This document shows, in pieces, positions 23,943-31,001 of a DNA stretch of 41,105 nucleotides. A program made the position numbers and the translations under genes. The notes beneath the pieces were generated by a model. That model worked only from the letters and a program-made list of their open reading frames with translations, searched no databases and had not been told where the DNA came from. The stretch is taken from positions 1-41,105 of the forward strand of contig DARO01000010.1 in NCBI GenBank assembly GCA_002504405.1. Reading direction: 5' to 3'. The stretch comes from Methanomassiliicoccaceae archaeon UBA71. Lineage in GTDB: Archaea > Thermoplasmatota > Thermoplasmata > Methanomassiliicoccales > Methanomethylophilaceae. Each line of letters starts with the position of its first letter. The stretch's first letter is position 1.

Positions 23943-25094
23943 ATGTTCGAGTCCCTCAAGTCCAAGATGAAGAACCTCTTCTCCAGGGCGGACAAGCACC
24001 TGGATGAGGAGAAGGTCTACAAGAAGGAGGAGCCCGAACAGCCGGCAGTGCCGGAGACGGTCCCCGAGGCGCCTACCGTTGAGGAGACGCCTCGGGAGGA
24101 ACCGGTCCCGGAACCCCCTCGCGAAGAGCCCAAGCTCTCCAGGAAGGAGATGCTGAAGCTCAGGAAGCAGGAGAAACAGGAGAAGAAGCAGGAGGCCAGG
24201 CAGGAGCCCGCCGACGTCCGCGCCGACTCCATTGTCTCCAACTCCGGAAAGAGGATCAAGGAGGATCCGCTTGACGAGATCCTCGATGAGCTCGAGATCA
24301 TACTCCTCGAGGCGGATGTAGCATATCCCGTCGTAGAGGAGATAAAGAAGGGCGTCCGCGAGAACCTGCTCGGAAGGAAGTACGACCGCTCCTACACCCT
24401 CGAGCAGGTCGTCGAGATGTCCGTGAAGGATGCCGTCAGGGACGTTCTGAAGATCAACGAGTTCGACTTCGACGGATGGCTCGCCGGACAGGAGAAGCCC
24501 ATCGTCATCATGTTCGTAGGCATCAACGGCACAGGGAAGACTACGGCCATAGCCAAGATCGCCAACCGCGTTCAGTCCGAAGGCATGTCCGTCGTCATGG
24601 CCGCGTGCGACACGTTCAGGGCAGGTGCCATAGAGCAGCTTACGATACACGCCGACAGACTTGGTTGCAAGATCGTCAAGCAGGCCCACGACGCAGACCC
24701 GTCCGCAGTGGCGTACGACGCCATCGAGCATGCCCGTTCCAAGAGGAAGGATGTCGTTCTGATAGACACTGCAGGCAGGATGCAGACGAACAACAACCTC
24801 ATAGAAGAAATGAAGAAGATTGTGAGGGTCGCCAAGCCTGACCTGAAAGTCTTCGTCGGCGACTCGCTGGCAGGCAACGACGCCATCGAGCAGGCCAAGG
24901 TGTTCGATGCCGCGATTGGAGTGGACGCTGTCATCCTCACCAAGATCGACACCGATGCGAAGGGGGGCGCGGCCCTGTCCATCGCCCACACCATCGGGAA
25001 GCCCATAGCATTCGTATGCAACGGTCAGGAATATGGGGACATCATCAAATTCAACACCGAATGGATGATCGACCGCATGTTCAACGACGACTGA
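23943..25094 (+). CDS. ftsY: Signal recognition particle receptor FtsY
   Basis: 383 aa. A highly charged N-terminal A region (about 20-85: KKEEPEQPAVPET..., then Lys/Glu-rich KLRKQEKQEKKQE) precedes the N domain and the GTPase. GTPase motifs are G1 VGINGTGKTT (about 192), DTFRAGA, G3 IDTAGRMQ and G4 LTKIDTDAKGG. It docks SRP-ribosome complexes at the membrane. It follows pfdA by 9 bp and is the last gene of the operon. The charged A region can mediate membrane contact. Confidence 0.96.
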   Translation: MFESLKSKMKNLFSRADKHLDEEKVYKKEEPEQPAVPETVPEAPTVEETPREEPVPEPPREEPKLSRKEMLKLRKQEKQEKKQEARQEPADVRADSIVSNSGKRIKEDPLDEILDELEIILLEADVAYPVVEEIKKGVRENLLGRKYDRSYTLEQVVEMSVKDAVRDVLKINEFDFDGWLAGQEKPIVIMFVGINGTGKTTAIAKIANRVQSEGMSVVMAACDTFRAGAIEQLTIHADRLGCKIVKQAHDADPSAVAYDAIEHARSKRKDVVLIDTAGRMQTNNNLIEEMKKIVRVAKPDLKVFVGDSLAGNDAIEQAKVFDAAIGVDAVILTKIDTDAKGGAALSIAHTIGKPIAFVCNGQEYGDIIKFNTEWMIDRMFNDD

Positions 25095-25097
25095 TCC

Positions 25098-26330
25098 TCA
25101 CCGGCCAACGACGCACAGGTCATAGTACAGGGCAGCGAACACTTTCGCGTCCGTTATCATATTGGACACTACGACATGCTCGTCCGGTGCGTGCAGGGTC
25201 CCACCGCCGCACTGCCATACGTATGCGTTCAATCCCCTTGTCCTGAAGAAGTTGGCGCATGTCGCTCCTCCGACGCCGACAGCCGCCGGCGCCTTCCCGG
25301 TGACCTTCTCCACCGCATCCCTCAGAGCGTTGAAGCCTATGGACTCGGTCGATGACGGCGTTCCCGCCACATGGCGCTGTATCTCCGATACGATGATGCG
25401 TGCGCCCGTCCTTCTGCTGTGCTCGTCAGCGAGCGCCCTCACGACGGATATGACCTCGTCCGCCGTGTATGACGGCAGCAGACGCATGTCCATCGAAAAC
25501 TCGTCATGCCCGGGGATGGTGTTGACGTTTTCAACAGTGCCTGGTCTCTTCGTCGGCTCGAAGGTCGACCTGGGCGGCATGTACATAGGATCCTCTGCCG
25601 GGAACCTCCTCTCGAGAACCCCCAGGAGATCCGCCAGAAACAATGTGGAGACCCTGTAGGCGTTGATACCCCTGTCAGGCGTGGATCCGTGCGTGGTCTT
25701 GCCCTCGAAATCGAACTTGAGCCATACGAGAGTCTTCTCTGCGACCTCTACCATGCTTCCGCCAGGGGACCCCCAGTCTGGGACCATGATTATATCGTCC
25801 TCGGTGAAGAACCCGTGATCCAGCAGATACTCTATCCCCATCCTGCTCGTGGTCTCCTCGTCTGCGACGTAGGCCACTCCCAATGACATCCCCTGCAGGT
25901 CCTGGCCAAGAATCGCCTTGGATGCAAACATAGAAGATATCACGGATTGGCCGTTGTCCTCGGTACCCCTGCCGTAGATCTTGCCGTCCTTGTATACGGG
26001 ATCGAACGGCGGGTTCGTCCAAAGCGAGGGGTCCCCGGCAGGAACGACATCCATATGCGCTACGATCCATACCGTCCCCTTCTTTCTCCCGTTCTTCCTG
26101 GCAAGGATGTTCGGCCTCATCACCGATGGGTCGTCCTCATCAGGGACATCCACCCTCTCGACGGAATCAAACCCCTCCAGCATAGACATGAGGTAATCCG
26201 CCTTTCTCCCCTCACCGTCGCCGCCGTTGGACGGTGCCAAGGCAGGTATGCGGATCATCCCGATCATGGTCTCGACCATGCTGCGCTCGGATGACTCTAC
26301 CTGACTGAAAACCTCATCCAGGGACTTCAT
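25098..26330 (-). CDS. M20-family metallopeptidase (ArgE/DapE-like)
   Basis: 410 aa. Metal and catalytic blocks are VWIVAHMDVVPAGD, YGRGTEDNGQSVISS, AYVADEETTSRMG and a C-terminal GGGTLHAPDEHV. The dimerization (lid) region contains FEGKTTHGSTPDRGINA. It is a predicted dinuclear zinc amidohydrolase of diaminopimelate, ornithine or dipeptide type; the substrate cannot be chosen from sequence. It converges with ftsY with a 3-bp gap. The proposed TATA at 26351-26360 predicts a leaderless start. Confidence 0.88.
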   Translation of the reverse strand: MKSLDEVFSQVESSERSMVETMIGMIRIPALAPSNGGDGEGRKADYLMSMLEGFDSVERVDVPDEDDPSVMRPNILARKNGRKKGTVWIVAHMDVVPAGDPSLWTNPPFDPVYKDGKIYGRGTEDNGQSVISSMFASKAILGQDLQGMSLGVAYVADEETTSRMGIEYLLDHGFFTEDDIIMVPDWGSPGGSMVEVAEKTLVWLKFDFEGKTTHGSTPDRGINAYRVSTLFLADLLGVLERRFPAEDPMYMPPRSTFEPTKRPGTVENVNTIPGHDEFSMDMRLLPSYTADEVISVVRALADEHSRRTGARIIVSEIQRHVAGTPSSTESIGFNALRDAVEKVTGKAPAAVGVGGATCANFFRTRGLNAYVWQCGGGTLHAPDEHVVVSNMITDAKVFAALYYDLCVVGR

Positions 26331-26350
26331 GCTCCTGAATCTGCCGTATC

Positions 26351-26378
26351 GTTGATAACCCTTTTTTCAGAGGTTATC
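26351..26378 (-). promoter_or_regulatory. Promoter of the M20 peptidase gene with TATA-overlapping dyad
   Basis: GATAACC (26354-26360) and GGTTATC (26372-26378) form a perfect 7-bp inverted repeat with an 11-bp T-rich spacer. The proximal arm coincides with the TATA-like GGTTATCAAC centred 25 bp before the ATG. A regulator bound here would compete with TBP. A hairpin role is less likely, since it lies between divergent and upstream sequences. Confidence 0.4.
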
Positions 26379-26408
26379 GGAGTAACGGATCGAATGAAGA
26401 AGATAAGC

Positions 26409-26425
26409 GCGGGGCGTCGCCCCGC
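26409..26425 (-). terminator. Hairpin downstream of the thiolase gene
   Basis: GCGGGGC, loop GTC, GCCCCGC makes a perfect 7-bp stem 10 bp after the thiolase stop. On the minus strand it is followed by the pyrimidine-rich CTTATCTTCTTC. It is a likely transcription terminator. Confidence 0.5.
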
Positions 26426-26435
26426 TTGAATTGTT

Positions 26436-27614
26436 TCACTCGCGGCGTATAATCGTCGTGACTGCGTTCCCGCCTCCGAGACACAGAGTAGCCAGACCGG
26501 TCTCCTTGTTTCTGTCCATTAGGGCGTAGAGAAGGGTGGTGAGCACACGTGCACCGGAGCATCCTATGGGGTGTCCGAGAGCGACTGCGCCTCCGTTCAC
26601 GTTGAATATCTCATCTGGAACGTTCAGCTCCTTCTTGACGGCGCATGATGCAGAAGCGAAGGCCTCGTTGTGCTCAAAGAGGTCTATGTCGTCTATCGTC
26701 ATGCCGGCCTTTGCCAGAACGTGCCTGGTCGCGGGTATGGGAGCCTCCATTATGTACTCGGGTTTGACCCCCCTCTCCCCGTATGCGACGATGGACGCGA
26801 GAGGCTTGATTCCATGCTCCTCCGCCCATTTCCTCGAAGCGACCACGAGGGATGACGCTCCATCGCTGAGCTGGGAGGAGTTGCCGGCGGTGACTATTCC
26901 GTCCTTCTTGAAGACTGGCTTGAGCTTTCCGAGGGTTTCCATTGTGGAATCCTCTCTAACGCCCTCATCGGTGTCGAATATTATGTCACCCTTCTTCGAG
27001 GGGATCGTCACTGGGAGGATTTCATCCTTGAACTTACCGGCCTTGATTGCCGCAGCGGCCTTCATATGGGACTCGACAGAGAGCTGGTCCGCGTCCTCCC
27101 TGGTCACGTTGAACCTCTCAGCGACGATCTCCCCGGTGAACCCCATGTGCTGGTTGTTGAAGATGTCCCAGAGTCCGTCATGAACCATGGCATCTACTGC
27201 GACCTGGTCGTTCATCTTGAATCCCCATCTTGCCCCGGGCAGAAGATAAGGTGCCTGGGACATGCTCTCCATCCCTCCGACTGCCAGTACGTTGTACTCA
27301 CCAGCCTTTATTGCATCGGAAGCGAGCATGAGGGATTTCATCCCGGATCCGCAAACCGCATTCACGGTAAACGATCCGATCTCCACTGGAAGGCCGGCAC
27401 CTATGGCTGCCTGCCTGGCAGGATTCTGACCGAGGCCTGCTCCGATGACGTTGCCCATGATGCATTCCTCGATGTCCGTTGGCTGGAGCCCTGCCCTGGA
27501 AACGGCTTCCTTCACAACCATCGCACCAAGATCCGTTGCCTTGATTCCGGAGATGGTCTTTCCGTATTTTCCTATGGGTGTCCTTACTGCGCTGAGAATG
27601 ACTGCCTCATCCAT
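26436..27614 (-). CDS. Acetyl-CoA C-acetyltransferase (bacterial-type thiolase)
   Basis: 392 aa. The nucleophilic Cys is in NAVCGSGMKS (about 87). The active-site His is in GGAVALGHPIGCSGAR (about 347), and the second Cys is in TLCLGGGNA (about 378). Overall the protein resembles PhaA/AtoB-type thiolases (VILSAVRTPIGKYGKTISG), not the shorter archaeal thiolases that sit beside HMG-CoA synthase and a DUF35 protein. It would condense two acetyl-CoA to acetoacetyl-CoA, the first step to mevalonate. The sequence type and lack of pathway neighbours suggest acquisition from bacteria. Confidence 0.92.
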   Translation of the reverse strand: MDEAVILSAVRTPIGKYGKTISGIKATDLGAMVVKEAVSRAGLQPTDIEECIMGNVIGAGLGQNPARQAAIGAGLPVEIGSFTVNAVCGSGMKSLMLASDAIKAGEYNVLAVGGMESMSQAPYLLPGARWGFKMNDQVAVDAMVHDGLWDIFNNQHMGFTGEIVAERFNVTREDADQLSVESHMKAAAAIKAGKFKDEILPVTIPSKKGDIIFDTDEGVREDSTMETLGKLKPVFKKDGIVTAGNSSQLSDGASSLVVASRKWAEEHGIKPLASIVAYGERGVKPEYIMEAPIPATRHVLAKAGMTIDDIDLFEHNEAFASASCAVKKELNVPDEIFNVNGGAVALGHPIGCSGARVLTTLLYALMDRNKETGLATLCLGGGNAVTTIIRRE

Positions 27615-27639
27615 GAGATTATCCCTTCCTGCCTGTGGG

Positions 27640-27659
27640 ATGGTTAAACCATATAAAAG
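27640..27659 (-). promoter_or_regulatory. Thiolase promoter with palindrome next to the TATA box
   Basis: The TATA box (minus strand CTTTTATAT, 27651-27659) lies about 41 bp upstream of the ATG. It overlaps a 13-bp palindrome ATGGTTAAACCAT (27640-27652) positioned between TATA and the predicted transcription start. The location suits a repressor operator. Confidence 0.4.
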
Positions 27660-27667
27660 AGTGTCGA

Positions 27668-28993
27668 TTACTGACTACGACCATTGACGAACTCGACAGG
27701 TTGGTAGAGTCCCATCCTCTTGAGAGGTTTGGACAGATGCCTGCGCGCGGATGTGGGCGGTTCGTACCATCCGGGCACCAACTGCCTGCAGACTTCGCAG
27801 ACGACTGGAGTGGATGATTTGGTGCCGCATTTCTTGCATTTGAACTTCTGGCCGCTTCCTGTGGATTTCATCGTGCGGGAGCATATCGGACACACAGGAT
27901 TGGACACCTTCCTCAGCTCCTTCACGGTGGATACCACATGTATCTTCTCCAGATTGAGGGTCCTAGGCTCCTCCCTCAGCTCCCCCAACATCTCCACCCT
28001 GTCCCCTGGAACCATCCAGTCGAGAACATAGCGGAATTCCTTGGACGGCTCGTATGCACCACAGGTTACGATGCCGAACGACGTCTGGACGTCGATGAAC
28101 ACATGCCCTCCCTCCACATGCCTGGCTTTCGAAACGACGGTGCCCGGTAAGGCATAGGACTGGTTCGGGAGGAGCTTCTCAGGGAAGCGGATAATATGGT
28201 CGTCGGTCCCCTGGTTAGTCAGGAACAACATCCACCTGTCCAGAGTTTCCGTCTTTATCAGTTTGGAAGCCTCAATCAGGTCCTCCTCCACATCTCCGCG
28301 GAGACCGTACATAACCGGGCAAGGAGTGGATGGTACCATCGCTACCTTCTCAGACCGATCCTCCCAGCTGTTGAATGTGGTCGGGTAACCGTGCTCCACG
28401 TCCCTGATGGTGGTTGGATCGAAGATCCTATCGGTTCCCCACCTTGCCTCAGGCCTGTATGAAAGGAGTTCATACGTCCTATCGAGAGGCCTCCATGCCA
28501 TGCCGCATGTGCATCCTATCAATCCCCTGCCGTTCCCTATGGTGAATGTTAGACCTCCTATGCGGGAGATCTCCGATTCTATCTCATCTCTGTCCATTAT
28601 AGTACGGACACCCCTCCAATAGAAGGACTGGGAGGGCTTGACTGCAGAGATCAGAAGCCCTGGATCGGCATCCTCCTCGTGATGGGCTTCGATGTGTGGG
28701 ATGATCCTTTCCCTCATCATCTCTGGATCGGGTTCGAAATCGGTGCACCTGTCATAGCAGTATATCTCCTTCCCGCCGATGACACCCACGAGTCTCCTCT
28801 TGCCTAACCCTTCACCGAACCTCATTACCAAGGCGCCGTTGCCGCGCGTTTTCCAAGGGGTAGCGGGATTCAATCTGACGAGACGGGAATTCCCGATGAG
28901 ATCCAGATCCGAGAATTCACGGATTATCTCTGTGGCCAGGAAAGTTGTGCAGTTCCCCTTCATGGAATCTGTGTCATCGACTGCTACGAACAT
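27668..28993 (-). CDS. tiaS: tRNA(Ile2) 2-agmatinylcytidine synthetase TiaS
   Basis: 441 aa. It starts MFVAVDDTDSMKGNCTTFLATEI, the conserved DDTDS of this family. Further blocks are RLVRLNPATPWKTRGNGALVMRF and NGRGLIGCTCGMAWRP. An OB-fold-like region (ALPGTVVSKARHVEGGHVFIDV) is followed by a C-terminal zinc ribbon (CPICSRTMKSTGSGQKFKCKKCG plus CEVC). TiaS attaches agmatine to C34 of tRNA-Ile(CAU) so that it reads AUA, using ATP. The length fits the family. The gene follows a small membrane protein gene whose stop lies in its TATA box. Confidence 0.95.
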   Translation of the reverse strand: MFVAVDDTDSMKGNCTTFLATEIIREFSDLDLIGNSRLVRLNPATPWKTRGNGALVMRFGEGLGKRRLVGVIGGKEIYCYDRCTDFEPDPEMMRERIIPHIEAHHEEDADPGLLISAVKPSQSFYWRGVRTIMDRDEIESEISRIGGLTFTIGNGRGLIGCTCGMAWRPLDRTYELLSYRPEARWGTDRIFDPTTIRDVEHGYPTTFNSWEDRSEKVAMVPSTPCPVMYGLRGDVEEDLIEASKLIKTETLDRWMLFLTNQGTDDHIIRFPEKLLPNQSYALPGTVVSKARHVEGGHVFIDVQTSFGIVTCGAYEPSKEFRYVLDWMVPGDRVEMLGELREEPRTLNLEKIHVVSTVKELRKVSNPVCPICSRTMKSTGSGQKFKCKKCGTKSSTPVVCEVCRQLVPGWYEPPTSARRHLSKPLKRMGLYQPVEFVNGRSQ

Positions 28994-28994
28994 G

Positions 28995-29038
28995 GTTCAG
29001 GCCTTCAATCCTGAACATTGTTTATAGATGTTGTTCAG
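28995..29038 (-). promoter_or_regulatory. tiaS promoter with three GTTCAG half-sites
   Basis: The TATA box CTATAAAC (minus strand, about 29019-29026) sits inside a perfect inverted repeat CTGAACA (29011-29017) and TGTTCAG (29032-29038). A third half-site, GTTCAG, at 28995-29000 abuts the start codon and forms a second inverted pair with 29011-29016. The TAA stop of the upstream gene (29022-29024) is part of the TATA box. The pattern looks like an operator covering the promoter. Confidence 0.45.
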
Positions 29039-29360
29039 TAGTTCTCATGGAGTTTGTATCGCTGTTGGAATCCAGGTCCTTCATGTCGGAAACGAAAAAA
29101 ATTGAACCGTCATCTGAAAAAACGCCTGAAACAGCATAGTACCCGAGATACGACGGCTCGTTCCTGGAGAAGCATCTTATTTCGCAACCATCGGTGTTCA
29201 ATGTGAATGTGAATCCATTCTCTCCGCGTCTGATGTCGCTGACTATTCCGCTGTAGTCGTATTCGATGTTGTCTTCATCCGAAAAGAAGACGAAGACAGT
29301 CATCACAAGGATCATCGAAAGACCGAGAACCGCATATCTTCTGGAAGGCATCCGAAGCAT
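29022..29360 (-). CDS. Small membrane-anchored protein, OB-fold-like extracytoplasmic domain
   Basis: 112 aa. N-terminal positive residues and one transmembrane helix (RRYAVLGLSMILVMTVFVFF, about 7-26) precede a short beta-rich domain (YDYSGIVSDIRRGENGFTF ... IRCFSRNEP ... GYYAVSGVFSDDGSIFFVSDM). The strand spacing resembles a small OB fold. An alternative start is the ATG at 29351. The family is not recognised. It lies between the origin region and tiaS, and its stop codon falls in the tiaS TATA box. Confidence 0.6.
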   Translation of the reverse strand: MLRMPSRRYAVLGLSMILVMTVFVFFSDEDNIEYDYSGIVSDIRRGENGFTFTLNTDGCEIRCFSRNEPSYLGYYAVSGVFSDDGSIFFVSDMKDLDSNSDTNSMRTTEQHL

Positions 29361-29408
29361 TTCCGGATGTGATTATTTGAATGGAGGGATGTGACCTCAC
29401 AGTGGAAC

Positions 29409-29436
29409 GCCCCCACCCCTCCATTTCCACTGGAAC
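29409..29436 (-). repeat. Origin-recognition-box-like element, left copy
   Basis: On the minus strand it has GTTCCAGTGGAA (dyad TTCCA-G-TGGAA), then ATGGA and the G-string GGGGTGGGGG. It is identical over 28 bp to the element at 30973-31000 in opposite orientation. Dyad plus G-string is the layout of archaeal ORB sites bound by Orc1/Cdc6. The next bases on the minus strand are GTTCCACTG, a partial second copy. G-strings of both copies point away from the cdc6 gene. Confidence 0.75.
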
Positions 29437-29455
29437 GTGGAAAAGGAATTATGCA

Positions 29456-29536
29456 TCACTGCCCGATGAGAACGAGCAGCCCGATGAAGGCCAAAATACC
29501 GAGGACGCAAGCTCCGATGACCAACCAACCTTTCAT
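29456..29536 (-). CDS. 26-aa single-span membrane protein
   Basis: The ORF begins MKGWLVIGACVLG and ends in LVLIGQ, almost wholly one hydrophobic helix. SD AAGGAGTG (29546-29553) lies about 11 nt upstream, and a TATA box (minus strand TTTTATATC, 29580-29588) sits 25 bp before a predicted transcription start near 29559. An in-frame ATG at 29566 would add ten residues (MKQSQGVYPK) but lies at or before the predicted transcript start. It is located beside the left origin box. The family is not recognised. Confidence 0.55.
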   Translation of the reverse strand: MKGWLVIGACVLGILAFIGLLVLIGQ

Positions 29537-29579
29537 TTTTGGATACACTCCTTGAGATTGTTTCATGTAAGCGCAACCA

Positions 29580-29588
29580 GATATAAAA
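29580..29588 (-). promoter_or_regulatory. TATA box of the 26-aa membrane protein gene
   Basis: TTTTATATC on the minus strand, with a Shine-Dalgarno site and ORF in proper order downstream. It sits in the region divergent from cdc6. Confidence 0.45.
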
Positions 29589-29637
29589 CATGAGAAGGAC
29601 TGAACCGTTTTTCCTATGGAGACTGCGAAGTTCGATA

Positions 29638-29706
29638 CCCTTATATCCGTCCCCTTTATTCACAGGAAAGAAAATCGGAAAGCGGTACTTTCCGATGAAA
29701 TGGTGA
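29638..29706 (+). promoter_or_regulatory. cdc6 promoter and leader with 9-bp hairpin before the SD
   Basis: TATA CCCTTATATCC (29638-29648) predicts a start near 29668. The leader then holds a perfect inverted repeat ATCGGAAAG (29674-29682), CGGTA, CTTTCCGAT (29688-29696), followed by SD GGTGA (29702-29706) 4 nt before the ATG. The repeat could act as an RNA hairpin or a DNA operator. Confidence 0.5.
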
Positions 29707-29710
29707 GACG

Positions 29711-30943
29711 ATGACCGAGACCAACATCTTCACGCAGTACATGCAGAAAAGGAACATGATCGTGAAGAACAAGAAGATCCTCCAGTCATCGTATATACCC
29801 CAGAACCTCCCCCACAGGGACGACAAGATCAACGAAATAGTCGAGATCATAGCACCGGCATTGGGAAAGGACAAACCCTCGAACATCCTGATCTTTGGAA
29901 AGACAGGCACTGGCAAAACGGCTGTCATGAACTATGTCGGAAAGGAACTGAGGAAAGCCGATGAGCAGCAGAACTGCTGTTTCATCTATGTTAACTGCGA
30001 GGTTGTGGACACAACCTATGGCATACTCTATAACATCTCAAATCAAATCATAACGGATCCAAGCAAGCGCATCCCTTTCACAGGATGGAGCCTGGACAAG
30101 ATTCTGGCAGAGATGACCGAGTATATCGATAAGGAGGACAAGGTCTTCATCATCGTTCTCGATGAGATCGACAGGTCTTTCCAGAAGAACGGCGACGATA
30201 TCTTCTACTATCTCACGACAATCAACGAGGTCCTTCAGAATTCGAAGGTATCTGTTATCGGGATCACCAACAACGTCAACTTCACGGAATTTCTGGATCA
30301 GAGAGTGAAGAGCAGATTGGGTGAGGAGAAGATCATATTCCCGCCATACAACGTCGAACAGCTTCAGGATATCCTCTATGAAAGAGCGAAGGAGGCCTTC
30401 GATGACGGTGTGCTCGATGACGATGTCATTCCATACTGCGCTGCCTTGTCGGCACAGGAGATGGGAGATGCCAGAAGAGCTCTCGATCTCTTGAGGATGG
30501 CAGCAGATTTCGCAGAGAGAAACGGCGATACCAAGATCACCGGAGCTCATGTGAGGTATGCCAAGAGCAAAATCGAATTGGATGCAGTATCGGAAGTTGT
30601 CAAAACGTTGACCCTCCAATCCAAGATCGTCCTCATGAGCATAATAAGGAATACCGAGGACGGTATGTCCACGATGACCACAGGCGATGTATACGCCAAG
30701 TACAAAATCATCTGCGAAGCCACCGCTCAATCCATTCTCACGCAGAGAAGAATCGCAGGTCTGATCTCCGAGCTCGACATGCTCGGCATCATCCATGCCA
30801 GGGTGAAATCGTTCGGAAGGGCCGGACGTACCAAGGAGATTGAGCTCAGCACGCCGAAGGAGATAATCGCCATGATCAAAGGTGACGAGCTCTTCAAAGA
30901 TCTCGAATCCCATAAATCGAAGAAACAGACGACTCTGATATGA
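29711..30943 (+). CDS. cdc6: Orc1/Cdc6 replication initiator
   Basis: 410 aa. The AAA+ domain has Walker A FGKTGTGKTA (about 63-71), Walker B FIIVLDEIDR (about 147), sensor 1 SVIGITNN and sensor 2 GDARRALDLLR. A C-terminal winged helix (about 310-395) includes TTGDVYAKYKIICEATAQSILTQRRIAGLISELDMLGII. It binds ORB sites at origins and recruits MCM. The gene is flanked on both sides by identical inverted ORB-like elements, marking a likely origin. Base composition is more AT-rich than neighbouring replication genes such as mcm. Confidence 0.96.
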   Translation: MTETNIFTQYMQKRNMIVKNKKILQSSYIPQNLPHRDDKINEIVEIIAPALGKDKPSNILIFGKTGTGKTAVMNYVGKELRKADEQQNCCFIYVNCEVVDTTYGILYNISNQIITDPSKRIPFTGWSLDKILAEMTEYIDKEDKVFIIVLDEIDRSFQKNGDDIFYYLTTINEVLQNSKVSVIGITNNVNFTEFLDQRVKSRLGEEKIIFPPYNVEQLQDILYERAKEAFDDGVLDDDVIPYCAALSAQEMGDARRALDLLRMAADFAERNGDTKITGAHVRYAKSKIELDAVSEVVKTLTLQSKIVLMSIIRNTEDGMSTMTTGDVYAKYKIICEATAQSILTQRRIAGLISELDMLGIIHARVKSFGRAGRTKEIELSTPKEIIAMIKGDELFKDLESHKSKKQTTLI

Positions 30944-30972
30944 TCCTGGAGAGTCACATACACCGTTTTTCT

Positions 30973-31000
30973 GTTCCAGTGGAAATGGAGGGGTGGGGGC
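30973..31000 (+). repeat. Origin-recognition-box-like element, right copy
   Basis: GTTCCAGTGGAA, then ATGGA and GGGGTGGGGG, 28 of 28 bases identical to the inverted copy at 29409-29436. It lies in the 58-bp gap between the convergent cdc6 and signal peptidase genes, where a conserved non-coding element is not expected by chance. Confidence 0.75.
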
Positions 31001-31001
31001 C

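Larger units (their letters stand above)
29398..31001. other. Candidate replication origin region
   Basis: The region is bounded by the two 28-bp ORB-like inverted repeats and contains cdc6 plus the AT-rich 29537-29710 interval, which has two TATA boxes and the 9-bp hairpin. Archaeal origins commonly lie beside an orc1/cdc6 gene and hold inverted ORBs around an AT-rich unwinding zone. Here the pair brackets the gene itself. The call is by architecture only; no skew or marker-frequency data were available. Confidence 0.6.

Noticed and set aside
23826..24989. 387-codon open frame opposite pfdA/ftsY
   Set aside because: Antisense to the FtsY GTPase; Leu/Gly/Val-rich product without any motif.
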